Source: Yinghuangia sp045039925 (lineage in GTDB: Bacteria; Actinomycetota; Actinomycetes; Streptomycetales; Streptomycetaceae). Taken from it: a stretch of 64,000 nt of DNA. The stretch covers positions 3,720,001 through 3,784,000 of the forward strand of contig CP108400.1 of assembly GCA_045039925.1 (NCBI GenBank), read 5' to 3'. Position numbers and translations under genes: made by a program. Shown here piece by piece: positions 23,351 to 32,221 of this stretch (position 1 is its first letter; every line of letters starts with the position of its first letter). The notes under the pieces are model-generated. The model worked only from the letters and a program-made list of their open reading frames with translations, had not been told where the DNA came from and ran no database searches.

Positions 23351-24967
23351 ATGGGGGACCTCGAAAGGCCTGAACTGCTGCCGAACTGCGAGGTGCCGGC
23401 TCGGCGCAGGCAGCCCGATGACGCGACCGTCCAGTGGCTGATCAAAATCGCGGACGAAACTCTCGACGAGGCCGTGCGGGTGGACAGTCTGACGGCTTGT
23501 GCCGCCCGCGGCGGCGCGGCGTTGGCAGCCGCGTCGTTCATCGTTCGAACCGAAGGCCCGCAGGCTGAGGCTCTACAGCGCGTTGCGGCGCTGGCCGGCG
23601 TCGATCCCCTTCGCCCCAGCTACTCCGCGGGCGAGTTCACCGTCGGTCTTTGCTATGTCGTCGGGGCCAAGGGATTGCCACACGGATTGCGACACCGTGC
23701 CACCGACGCGCTCGTGCACCGCGCACTTGACGCCGGCTACGCGGAAGCCCGACACCTGCTGCCCAGGAGCGACTGGCAGTGGTTGGCGGACGCGGTACGC
23801 GACGGGTGGGCTCGACTTACCGCCCTGTCCTTCATGGACGACACCACACCTCCCATTGCGCTGCGTATGCGAGTTGCGCGGGCGTTCGCGGAACATGGGG
23901 AGCAGTCCGCCGGGCACGTACCGGACTGCCTGACCCGACTCGTGAAGAACCAGGATGCCGCGAGTTCGGATCGCCTGGCAGTCGCAATGGCCGTGGCCCA
24001 GCGCGGTCCCGAGGCGGGAGTGGAACTGCTGTCCCTTCTGGCCGCGGACCCGCTCGTCCAACGCAAGCACCGGATGCAGGCCATTGAGCTGCTGGACACG
24101 GCGGAGCCGGGGAAAGCCCTGGAGTTGCGTGCGCGGCAAACAAGGCTTCCCTCTTCGCGGTCCGCGCGTGAGCAGTACCGGCTTGCGGAAGACCAGGCCA
24201 AGCAGCAGGCGAGGGAACAAGGGCACCGGCAATCGGCGAAAGCGGTGACGCGTCGGCTGGACACCGAGATCGAGGCGATCGTCGAAGGTCTGCGCGAGCG
24301 CGGTTCGGCCGAAGACCTGGCCGACGAGTTGGACGACCACATCGCCGAGCACGACTGGGCGGGTGTGTCGTCAGACGTCGCCGGCATCTGCGACTTGGTC
24401 CTCGACAAGCAGGTCGAGGTCTCTCTGCAGATCCTGAAGGTGTTGCACCGAGTCAGGTATGGGGAAGCCGCGAGTTCGACCTCACGCGACGCCGCGCCGA
24501 ACCAGCCGGTCAAGGAAGACTTCCCACGGCTGACTCGTGAGGACCTGGTCGCGTACGCCCGGAGGGAGGCGGAACTGTCCTGGTGCCGTTGGAAGACGGT
24601 GGTGGAGAAGCACGGCTGGGCCAACGACCGCCTCCGCGAAGTGGATGACCAGGCCGAACAAGCCGCCCGGGAGGTTGCGGAATCGGTCGAGGAGAAGACC
24701 GGCGATCACCTGCGCGAGGTTTGCAACCACTTGGTCTTCGAATCCTGGCCGGCTCTCGTCGATGCGGCCGAGGAGGGCGACCACGCGGCTGCCAAAAGCC
24801 TGTTGGCGACCACACGCGCTCTCGCACACGAACTGGTCAGTGCCGACAAGCTCTGGCGCGCGAGCATCGCGGAGGAAGTCACGTTCGATCCCTTGACGCT
24901 GTCCTGGCCCCATGACTTCTGGGTGACACTTGACGAGTGGCGGCGCGCTGAGCGACGCAGCGCATGA
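23351..24967 (+). CDS. Large helical (HEAT/ARM-like) protein of unknown function
   Basis: A 538-residue, almost entirely helical soluble protein. Residues 40-270 show repeated amphipathic helices about 35-40 apart (RMRVARAFAEHG, CLTRLVKNQDA, RLAVAMAVAQRGPE, MQAIELLDTAEPG), as in HEAT-type solenoids. Residues 275-330 (REQYRLAEDQAKQQAREQG) and 430-470 look like coiled coil. GGAGG lies 7 bases before the ATG. It is divergent from the BRCT gene across a 190-base gap. No enzymatic motif is visible, so a scaffold or sensor role is possible. Confidence 0.7.
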   Translation: MGDLERPELLPNCEVPARRRQPDDATVQWLIKIADETLDEAVRVDSLTACAARGGAALAAASFIVRTEGPQAEALQRVAALAGVDPLRPSYSAGEFTVGLCYVVGAKGLPHGLRHRATDALVHRALDAGYAEARHLLPRSDWQWLADAVRDGWARLTALSFMDDTTPPIALRMRVARAFAEHGEQSAGHVPDCLTRLVKNQDAASSDRLAVAMAVAQRGPEAGVELLSLLAADPLVQRKHRMQAIELLDTAEPGKALELRARQTRLPSSRSAREQYRLAEDQAKQQAREQGHRQSAKAVTRRLDTEIEAIVEGLRERGSAEDLADELDDHIAEHDWAGVSSDVAGICDLVLDKQVEVSLQILKVLHRVRYGEAASSTSRDAAPNQPVKEDFPRLTREDLVAYARREAELSWCRWKTVVEKHGWANDRLREVDDQAEQAAREVAESVEEKTGDHLREVCNHLVFESWPALVDAAEEGDHAAAKSLLATTRALAHELVSADKLWRASIAEEVTFDPLTLSWPHDFWVTLDEWRRAERRSA

Positions 24968-25069
24968 GATCGTGACGTCCGGACACGACCTCAACGGAGG
25001 CAGTGTCCTGGAACGCCGACGTGTCTGTCTGTCGCTCCGACGGGCGGCCGGCCGGTGCCACGGTCCGGA

Positions 25070-27178
25070 TCAGCGAACAGCCGCCCAGGGGCCCTGGGGT
25101 GTGTCGGGGGCGCCGGTGTAGCGGGCGTAGTGGAGTCGGCCGTCGACTCCCAGGAGGGCCGCCACGAGCCGCCCTTCGGCATCGCGTGCCAGTGCCGGGG
25201 AGTGCAGCAACGCAGGTCCTCCGTGGCCCCATTCGGGCGCGCCGGTGTCCTCGGCGTTGTGTCGAGCCACGCTCACATTGCCCGCGTCGTTGCGGTGTGC
25301 CAGTGCGGTGCCGCCCCCGGGCATCGGGACCGCGGCGACCGGTCCGAAGCCGCCGTGCCCCCCGAGGTGGCGCGGTTGCAGGTCCCAGCCGTCGCGGGCG
25401 GCGATTTGGGTGTAGACGAGGACCCATGCCGACTGCGGCTGCCGGACCACCAGACGCAGTCGGTCGTCGTCGCCGCGGAGCACGACGGGCGGGCCTGCGG
25501 GCGCGGCGATGTGCAGGGTTCCGAACGCGAACGGTCCGCCCGGCGACCCCTGGTACCAGCGCGCGACGCTCTGGGCGGTACTGCCGAAGACCTCGACCCG
25601 CCCGTCGGCCGTGACCGCCGCGGTCAAGCCGTCCTGGATTCCGCCGCCGCCGTGGTCGCGCCACGGGCCCCAATCGCCGGCGGCGCCCAGACGGCGGCTG
25701 CTCAGGCCGGTTCCGGCGTTGCGGGCGAAGACCTCGACGCCGTCCCGCCCCACGACCGCGACCGGCATGCCGATTCCGCGGGCGCGCTCGGGTCCGGCAC
25801 TCGTCCCGTCCGCGGGGTTGCCCAGGTCCGTCCACGCCGCGAACGGGCCCCCGGGGGTCGTCTGGGACGCGTACACGAGGCTTCGCCGCTGCTCGGCGGT
25901 GCTGCGGCCGAGGGTCATGCGCACACCGAAGACGTGGAAGCGCCCGTCGGGGGTGGAGGTGGCGGTCAGGTGCGGAAGCAGGGGCCCGCCGCCGAGCGGG
26001 ACGGATTCCACGAATCGCCCGTTGGCGCCGGTGCCCCACATCACCGCCTGGCCACCGCGTACGGCGAAGGCCGCGAGTCTGCCGTCCGGTGCCGCACACA
26101 GCCACGACGTGTTGCCCGGGTAGCGGTGCGTCGTGCTCTGCCCCCAGCCGGTGAACGGGGCATCCGCGGCCACCCTCAAATCCCCGCAGCCGTCCGGCTC
26201 GCCGCAATCCCCGCCGTCCGCCCAGCCGTACACGTCCAGCAGGCGGATCTTCTCCCGGAAGGCGGTGCCGCTCAGGTTGTACGGCCACCGTTCGTTGACG
26301 TAGCCCCGGTAGCTCTCGACCACCGCACCGCCGCCGCGCTGGTTGACGGTCTGGACCGCCGCCCAGGAGAACAGGGCCACCGCGGTGTGGTCCTGGTGGT
26401 CGGCGAAGTCACCGGAGTCGGCGTGCTGCCGTGTGCGTTCGCTGCCTTCCGCGTGCTTGAGGTACTCGGGGTCCGGGTCCATGGTGCGGATGACCGTGGG
26501 CTTGAAGCGCTCGATGAGGGCCACCAGGGCCTCGACGAGCGTGTCGCGGGTGTAGGCGTACGGCCGCGTCGCGGGCCCGGTACGGAACGCCATCGTCGGG
26601 ATGGACCGGACCCGCCCCTCCCACAGGTCCTTGGGCCGCCCGCTGGCGGCGTCGCCGCTGCGCGCGCCGTCCTGCCACAGGTTCAGGAAGACCAGCCGTA
26701 CATGCGGGGCCGCGTCGAGCGTGGCCATGTCGGCCATCGCGCCGCCCGGCATCGGCAAGGCCTCGCGCGTCCACCGGCTCTTCCGGTCGCCCACCGCCAT
26801 TTCGGCGTAGGCGGCCCGCAGACCGGTCTGCCGGGCCGCGCTGTATCCGGGGAAGTCCACCGGGACCTTGGCCGGGTCGGCGCCCGGGCGGAAGTTGCGG
26901 CCGTCGGTCTCGCCACAGGTGACGCAGACGGCGATGACATCCTGCCCGCCGCGAATGGCCTGCTGGACGTCCGGGTTGAGGAAATACAGGTCGTCATCCG
27001 GGTGCGCCACGATGTTGAGGTGCGCGGCGGTCAACTTGTCGGGCATTGCCGTCCCCGGCTCGGCCGTCGAATCGACGGAATCCTCGTCCGCTATCCAAAT
27101 TGCGCAGGGTACGCCTACCGCCACGGCGCCGCCGGCAGCCGTCAGGCCTATGAACCCCCGTCGAGACATCGATGGCAC
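25070..27178 (-). CDS. Secreted PIG-L family deacetylase with C-terminal beta-propeller
   Basis: A 702-residue protein with a twin-arginine leader (SRRGFIGLTAAGGAVAVGV). The LmbE/PIG-L Zn-binding motif is AHPDDDLYF near residue 60, with CGETDGRN and the second His cluster HQDHTAV at about 250. The C-terminal 350 residues contain repeated short blades (SWLCAAPDGRLAAFAV, GRFHVFGV, GRVEVFG) as in PLL/fucolectin-type propellers. The family removes N-acetyl groups from GlcNAc-like sugars. GTG at 27178 is preferred because AGGAAGG is well placed; ATG 27169 is the alternative. It opens a surface-polysaccharide-like region and is divergent from a Stealth gene. Confidence 0.87.
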   Translation of the reverse strand: MPSMSRRGFIGLTAAGGAVAVGVPCAIWIADEDSVDSTAEPGTAMPDKLTAAHLNIVAHPDDDLYFLNPDVQQAIRGGQDVIAVCVTCGETDGRNFRPGADPAKVPVDFPGYSAARQTGLRAAYAEMAVGDRKSRWTREALPMPGGAMADMATLDAAPHVRLVFLNLWQDGARSGDAASGRPKDLWEGRVRSIPTMAFRTGPATRPYAYTRDTLVEALVALIERFKPTVIRTMDPDPEYLKHAEGSERTRQHADSGDFADHQDHTAVALFSWAAVQTVNQRGGGAVVESYRGYVNERWPYNLSGTAFREKIRLLDVYGWADGGDCGEPDGCGDLRVAADAPFTGWGQSTTHRYPGNTSWLCAAPDGRLAAFAVRGGQAVMWGTGANGRFVESVPLGGGPLLPHLTATSTPDGRFHVFGVRMTLGRSTAEQRRSLVYASQTTPGGPFAAWTDLGNPADGTSAGPERARGIGMPVAVVGRDGVEVFARNAGTGLSSRRLGAAGDWGPWRDHGGGGIQDGLTAAVTADGRVEVFGSTAQSVARWYQGSPGGPFAFGTLHIAAPAGPPVVLRGDDDRLRLVVRQPQSAWVLVYTQIAARDGWDLQPRHLGGHGGFGPVAAVPMPGGGTALAHRNDAGNVSVARHNAEDTGAPEWGHGGPALLHSPALARDAEGRLVAALLGVDGRLHYARYTGAPDTPQGPWAAVR

Positions 27179-27382
27179 GGCGACGCCCTTCCTTGCGGAA
27201 CTCTCAATGCCATGGCCAGGCATGGCGCAATACAGAACCCCGGAAACTGCTGGTGAAGGCTGCGGACGGCAATGGGCACGACGGGCAGCCGTCATACTGT
27301 ACGTGCTGGTCACGCGTGGGATGCAATCACCTGCCGGTGGACCGGCAAGGGCGTACGCGGATCGACAACCGGGAGTTTACGA

Positions 27383-29221
27383 GTGTCGTTTGGAGAAGCA
27401 GGCTCGGACTCGGCGCCGAAGGACCGCGGCAGTGGCGCGGCCAAGCAGGGCGTGGTGGTGCGCAGTAACTCCGAGCGTTCCCGTGCCGTCCATCTGTATC
27501 GCCGGTTCGTTCCGGATGCGGTGCGCTCCAAGGTTGCCGATTCCGTTTCCCCCCGGACCCGTACACGGATCGTGACCGGCGTCGGTACGGCGGTGCCGCG
27601 GGCCGCGTCCAAGGTGCGCCAGCACACATTCAAACTCCGGCACGCCCGGCACATATCCGCACCCGACCGGATTCTGCTGGCCAACGGCGCCGCGGTCCGC
27701 GTTGCCGAGGTCGTGCCCGCGCTGTCCCCCTTGGCAGCCCAGCGCCGCAATTTGGAACGTGTGCGGGAAGCTTTGGACATTGCCCGGATCCCGTACTTCT
27801 GTGTGCGCGGCAAAGCCCCGAATACCTCCGTCGTGGCGGTGCGCGAGTCGCGCCGCAACGACGTTCTGAAGGCCGTGCGCCCCGCGTGCGGGCAACCGCC
27901 CGGATACGTGGCCGTCCTGGGTTCCAACGCGAAGACGTTCGCCGCTGCGGTCCCCGGCTTCGAGGCCGGCGTCTGGAACGCCGCCGGACGGGCCGGAGCG
28001 GTACGGGTCTTCTGGTTGCAGGCCTCGGACCCCGCGGGCCGCCTGGTGCTCGGCGAGGACTTCGGCTGCGAGATCGAGTTCTGGCGCGAGGAGGACGGCA
28101 TGCTCGTCGCGCCACGCCCGAACCGCGTCGCGGACGAACTGCCCTCCGACACGGGCGTCGCGGACATCGTGGTCGGTGAAGAATTCCTCACGAACCCCTG
28201 GGCTCCGCACGGCGCCGCGGGACGCCCGCGACCGATACCCGCGGCGTTCGACATCCCCTTGCCGGACGACATCACATTCCCCGTCGACGCCGTCTACACC
28301 TGGGTCGACGGCGGGGACGCGGCCTGGCAGGCCCGCCGGGACAAGGCCATGGCCGACGCCGGCGGCCCCGCACTGCTCAGCGAGCAGGCGGCGAACGACG
28401 CCCGCTACCTGAACCGTGACGAGTTGCGGTACTCGCTGCGGTCGATCGACATGTACGCGCCCTGGATCCGCACGATCTACCTGGTCACCGACCGCCAGAC
28501 CCCGGCCTGGCTGGACACCGACCACCCCCGCGTCGAAGTCGTCGACCACCGCGACATCTTCACCGACCCCGACGCCCTGCCCACCTTCAACTCCCACGCC
28601 ATCGAATCCCAGCTCCACCACATCGACGGCCTCGCCGAACACTTCCTCTACTTCAACGACGACGTCTTCCTCGGCCGACCCGTCACCCCCGCCACCTTCT
28701 TCCACGCCAACGGACTCGCCAAGCACTTCACCTCACCGTCCCAGGTGAAGCTCGGTCCCTCCGGACGTGACGACGCCCCTGTCGTGGCCGCGGGCAAGAA
28801 CAACCGGGCGCTGATCTCGGCGGCGTTCGCCCGCGTCCCCGTGCAGAAGTTCAAGCACGCCCCTCACGCGCTGCTGCGCTCCGTCCTCACGGAGATCGAG
28901 GAGCGCTTCGGAGCGGAGCACGCGGCCACCGCCGGGCACCGGTTCCGCGATCCGGCCGACATCTCGGTGACGTCGTCGCTGCACCACAACTACGCGTTCC
29001 TCAGCGGCCGTTCGGTGCCGTCCGACATCTCCTTCGCGTACGCCGACCTGGCGGCCAGGCACACCCCCCGGCGCCTCAACCGGTTCCTGGAGGAGCGTGC
29101 TCTGGACGCGTTCTGCCTCAACGACACCGAGTCGGAACTCGTCTCGATGAACGAGCAGGTCTCGCTCCTCCGGTGGTTCCTGGACGCCTACTTCCCGGTC
29201 CCGGCCGACTGGGAGCGCTGA
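27383..29221 (+). CDS. Stealth-family phosphosugar transferase
   Basis: A 612-residue protein with all Stealth conserved regions: CR1 DAVYTWVDGGD (about 300), CR2 from NRDELRYSLRSIDMYAPW to HFLYFNDDVFLGRP (344-435), CR3 around KNNRALI (473) and CR4 FCLNDTESE near 580. The family transfers hexose-1-phosphate to capsule or phosphoglycan acceptors. The N-terminal 250 residues are a variable region with no clear signature. GTG at 27383 has GGGAG 7 bases before it. Codons for residues 344-452 are identical to those of the next Stealth gene (a 326-base perfect inverted copy). Confidence 0.9.
   Translation: MSFGEAGSDSAPKDRGSGAAKQGVVVRSNSERSRAVHLYRRFVPDAVRSKVADSVSPRTRTRIVTGVGTAVPRAASKVRQHTFKLRHARHISAPDRILLANGAAVRVAEVVPALSPLAAQRRNLERVREALDIARIPYFCVRGKAPNTSVVAVRESRRNDVLKAVRPACGQPPGYVAVLGSNAKTFAAAVPGFEAGVWNAAGRAGAVRVFWLQASDPAGRLVLGEDFGCEIEFWREEDGMLVAPRPNRVADELPSDTGVADIVVGEEFLTNPWAPHGAAGRPRPIPAAFDIPLPDDITFPVDAVYTWVDGGDAAWQARRDKAMADAGGPALLSEQAANDARYLNRDELRYSLRSIDMYAPWIRTIYLVTDRQTPAWLDTDHPRVEVVDHRDIFTDPDALPTFNSHAIESQLHHIDGLAEHFLYFNDDVFLGRPVTPATFFHANGLAKHFTSPSQVKLGPSGRDDAPVVAAGKNNRALISAAFARVPVQKFKHAPHALLRSVLTEIEERFGAEHAATAGHRFRDPADISVTSSLHHNYAFLSGRSVPSDISFAYADLAARHTPRRLNRFLEERALDAFCLNDTESELVSMNEQVSLLRWFLDAYFPVPADWER
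28413..28738 (+). repeat. 326-bp perfect inverted duplication, arm 1
   Basis: This segment is identical, base for base by my reading, to the reverse complement of 29879-30204. It encodes Stealth CR2. Sequences diverge sharply at both edges. Confidence 0.95.
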
Positions 29222-29295
29222 CCGGGCCCCGTTTCCGGAGCGCTGACCGGCCCCGTTTCCGGAACACTCCCGACACCCGATTCCCGAAACGCGCA

Positions 29296-29336
29296 GAGGC
29301 GTCGCGGGCGTGCTGTCCGCGCCCCCGCGACGCCTC
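29296..29336. terminator. Bidirectional terminator between the Stealth genes
   Basis: GAGGCGTCGCGGG (29296-29308) and CCCGCGACGCCTC (29324-29336) are perfect 13-base arms. They lie between two convergent stops. Just before them a roughly 25-base unit containing GCTGACCGG and CCCGTTTCCG is duplicated in tandem and includes the first gene's stop codon. Confidence 0.75.
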
Positions 29337-29350
29337 CCCGCGCAGGAGTC

Positions 29351-32221
29351 CTACGCCGTCCCGGGCACGGCGCGTGCCGTACGGTTCCTGACCGTTCCCG
29401 TCTCGAACTGGCTGGGGACGGGGAAGTACTCGGTCAGGAACGCGTGGATCACCCGCGCCTGTTCGTCCGCCGGGACATCGCCGTCGTGGTAGTCGTTGAG
29501 GCAGAAGACGTCGTGCGGTCGGGCGGAGAGAAGGCGTGTGAGGCGCTTCTGCTGCTCGCGCAGACCGACGTTGACGAAGCCGCACGAGATCGCCCCGGGC
29601 ACGCTCCGGCCCGTCAGGAACGCGTAGTAGTGGTGCAGCGACGAGGCGACGGAGACATCGCCGTGGCTGCGCAGCGGCGATCCCGCGGTCCGCTGGAGGA
29701 TCTCCGCGAACTCGGTTTCCATTTCGGCGAGGACGCTGCGCCGCAGGGGGTGCGGCGTGTGCAGGAACGCGCTCACGAGCGTCTTGCCGAAACGGTCTGC
29801 GATGAGCGCCCGGTTGTTCTTCGCCGCGCTCATGTTGAACTCGTCGTCGTCGGCGATCGCCGTCATCGGGACCGTCGTCGGTGAGGTGAAGTGCTTGGCG
29901 AGTCCGTTGGCGTGGAAGAAGGTGGCGGGGGTGACGGGTCGGCCGAGGAAGACGTCGTCGTTGAAGTAGAGGAAGTGTTCGGCGAGGCCGTCGATGTGGT
30001 GGAGCTGGGATTCGATGGCGTGGGAGTTGAAGGTGGGCAGGGCGTCGGGGTCGGTGAAGATGTCGCGGTGGTCGACGACTTCGACGCGGGGGTGGTCGGT
30101 GTCCAGCCAGGCCGGGGTCTGGCGGTCGGTGACCAGGTAGATCGTGCGGATCCAGGGCGCGTACATGTCGATCGACCGCAGCGAGTACCGCAACTCGTCA
30201 CGGTCGCGGTACCGGGCGTCGCCGCTCGCGCCCGCGACGGGCTGGAAACCCCGGGCGACCAGGGCCTCGTTGCGCCGCTCCGTCCAGGCGGGGTCGTTGC
30301 CGTCGACCCACGTGTACACGGCGTCGACGGGGAAGTCGACGGCACTGACGAGAGTCCTGGTGAACGGTTCGATGGTGGTCACGTCACGGCCGGCCACCTC
30401 CAGGAGGGCCGGGACGAGGGACTCCTTCGGCAGGACACGGCCCAGCGTGGTCGCGGCAGGCGTCTCGACGTCCCGGCCGTCCTCGGAATCGGCCCAGAAG
30501 GACACGGTGGTGCCGTACACGCCGGAGAACCGCACCGTGCCGCTGTGCGACACGATCGGCTGGAAGACCCGGACCCCGGACGGCGCCTTCACCAGGTGCC
30601 ATGCCGCAAGCGTCCCGGCCATCGCGGTCTTCATGACACCGCCGCCCGCGTTCAGGGCCGCGACGTAGACGGCCTCGTCCGCGTACGTCTCGGACAGGGC
30701 GTCGAGCAGGCCCTGGCGGTGCTCCTCCGCGACGCCCAACTGGTGCCGCAGGTTGCCGTCGTTGAGGTAGACGTACGGAATCCCGTACTTGTCGAGGACG
30801 TCCAGGACGAGGTGCAGGTTGCGGTCGATGACATCGCCGGTGGTGAGGTCGTCTGCGACCAGGCACACCTGTCCCGCGTGGCGGCGCAGGTTCTGGTGCA
30901 GGGCCTCGATGCGCACCTGGTGCGCCTTGTAGCTGAAGTTGGCGATCCGGCGGGTGCCGTGCGCGGGAGGGGCCGCGAGCACGGCGTTGCCTCCGGAGCT
31001 GTGCGCCAGGTGCCGTGCGAACCTGTCGCTCCTGGCGTCCGCGGCACCCGGCTCGGCCGCCGCCGCGAGGACGTCCTCGAAGAGCGACTCCCAGGCCGCG
31101 CCGACGCGTTCCGGGGCCAGTTCGTCGATACCGTCGAGCGCGGCGGTCCCGAATCGGTCGCGGAGCGCCTGGTCGCCCATGAGCCGGCCGAGCGCGGTCG
31201 CGAGTCCGTCGACGTCGTCCAGGGCCACGAGGTACCCGTCGACGCCGTCGCGGATCAACTCGCCGGGGCCGTTCGGGCAGTCGTAGGCGACACAGGGCAG
31301 GCCGGCGGCCTTGGCCTCGGTCAGGACGAGGGGAAACGCCTCGACACGGGACGTCAGCAGGCAGATGGACGCCCGTGCCCATTCCTCCTCCATGCGCGGC
31401 GCGTTGCCGAACAGGTGGACGTTGTCGTTGAGTTCGAACTCGTCGATCATGTTGCGGAGTTCGGAGAGCTTGGGCCCCTCGCCGTAGACGCGGAGCGTCC
31501 ATTCCGGGAACTCGTCCACCAGTTGCGCGAAGGCGCGTATCGCGTGGTGGATCTGCTTCTCCGGAACGAGCCGTCCCGCCATGGCCACCACCGGGTTCAC
31601 GCGCGTGGATCCGGGCCGGAAGCCGTCGGGCACCGCGTTGGGGATCGTCGCGAGGCGTGGGGCCTGGGCCCCGAACGTCTCAGCGAACCACTCCTGGGTG
31701 GGCGTGGTCAGGGCCACGAGGGCGTCGAGCGCGGGGGCGTACCGGAGGAGCGGTTCGCCGCTGACGCCCCGCAGTTCGGAGACCCGGTGCTCCTGGTGCA
31801 CCGTCTTCACCCGTGCCGGGACGAGTTGGACGGCCAGCGCCATCAGCGCGGGCGTGGGCGTCACCACGATGTCGGCGTCCGTCTCCCGGAGCAGGCGCTC
31901 CAGTTCCAGGTCGGAGAGGCGGTTGAACACGCCCTCCCACGAAGGTTCGACGTATTGGCTGGGCAGCGCCGCGAGGGCCACGCAGTCCTCCGCGCTGAGC
32001 GCGCGTTCGGCGACCGGCCGCGGGGCGGCCGGTTTCGTGGCGTCGACCAGGTGGCGCAGCCGCACGCCGTCCGGCACCGCGAAGAACTGCCGGGCGCGCG
32101 TGCGGAACACGCTCACCACCTCGACGTCGTGCCGCGGCGCCAGCAGCGAGGCCTGGGTCAGTACGGCACGCTCCGTGCCACCCATCGAGTCGGCGCTGGT
32201 CAGCAGGTACTGGATCTTCAC
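29351..32221 (-). CDS. Fusion: GT4 glycosyltransferase + Stealth phosphosugar transferase
   Basis: A 956-residue bifunctional protein. Residues 1-375 are a GT-B, GT4-family transferase: SADSMGGTERAV near the start, the donor-site AGRLVPEKQ and EAFPLVLTEAKAAGLP with its ExxxxxxxE pair. Residues of about 400-620 form a linker domain that may be a second incomplete sugar-binding fold. Residues 635-940 are Stealth CR1-CR4 (DAVYTWVDGND, DELRYSLRSIDMY, KNNRALI, CLND). It probably adds sugars and sugar phosphates to one polymer. GTG at 32221 overlaps the preceding gene's stop by four bases with GGAG 7 bases before it. Confidence 0.9.
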   Translation of the reverse strand: MKIQYLLTSADSMGGTERAVLTQASLLAPRHDVEVVSVFRTRARQFFAVPDGVRLRHLVDATKPAAPRPVAERALSAEDCVALAALPSQYVEPSWEGVFNRLSDLELERLLRETDADIVVTPTPALMALAVQLVPARVKTVHQEHRVSELRGVSGEPLLRYAPALDALVALTTPTQEWFAETFGAQAPRLATIPNAVPDGFRPGSTRVNPVVAMAGRLVPEKQIHHAIRAFAQLVDEFPEWTLRVYGEGPKLSELRNMIDEFELNDNVHLFGNAPRMEEEWARASICLLTSRVEAFPLVLTEAKAAGLPCVAYDCPNGPGELIRDGVDGYLVALDDVDGLATALGRLMGDQALRDRFGTAALDGIDELAPERVGAAWESLFEDVLAAAAEPGAADARSDRFARHLAHSSGGNAVLAAPPAHGTRRIANFSYKAHQVRIEALHQNLRRHAGQVCLVADDLTTGDVIDRNLHLVLDVLDKYGIPYVYLNDGNLRHQLGVAEEHRQGLLDALSETYADEAVYVAALNAGGGVMKTAMAGTLAAWHLVKAPSGVRVFQPIVSHSGTVRFSGVYGTTVSFWADSEDGRDVETPAATTLGRVLPKESLVPALLEVAGRDVTTIEPFTRTLVSAVDFPVDAVYTWVDGNDPAWTERRNEALVARGFQPVAGASGDARYRDRDELRYSLRSIDMYAPWIRTIYLVTDRQTPAWLDTDHPRVEVVDHRDIFTDPDALPTFNSHAIESQLHHIDGLAEHFLYFNDDVFLGRPVTPATFFHANGLAKHFTSPTTVPMTAIADDDEFNMSAAKNNRALIADRFGKTLVSAFLHTPHPLRRSVLAEMETEFAEILQRTAGSPLRSHGDVSVASSLHHYYAFLTGRSVPGAISCGFVNVGLREQQKRLTRLLSARPHDVFCLNDYHDGDVPADEQARVIHAFLTEYFPVPSQFETGTVRNRTARAVPGTA
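29879..30204 (-). repeat. 326-bp perfect inverted duplication, arm 2
   Basis: Reverse complement of 28413-28738, in the CR2-coding part of the fusion gene; 1140 bases separate the arms. Confidence 0.95.

Noticed and set aside
21038..25069. Integrated element with tRNA-Lys as attachment site
   Set aside because: No integrase, excisionase or second copy of the tRNA 3' end was found within the window.
28413..30204. Insertion sequence or composite transposon defined by 326-bp inverted repeats
   Set aside because: Both arms lie inside conserved coding regions of paralogous Stealth genes, and no transposase lies between them. Gene conversion explains it better.
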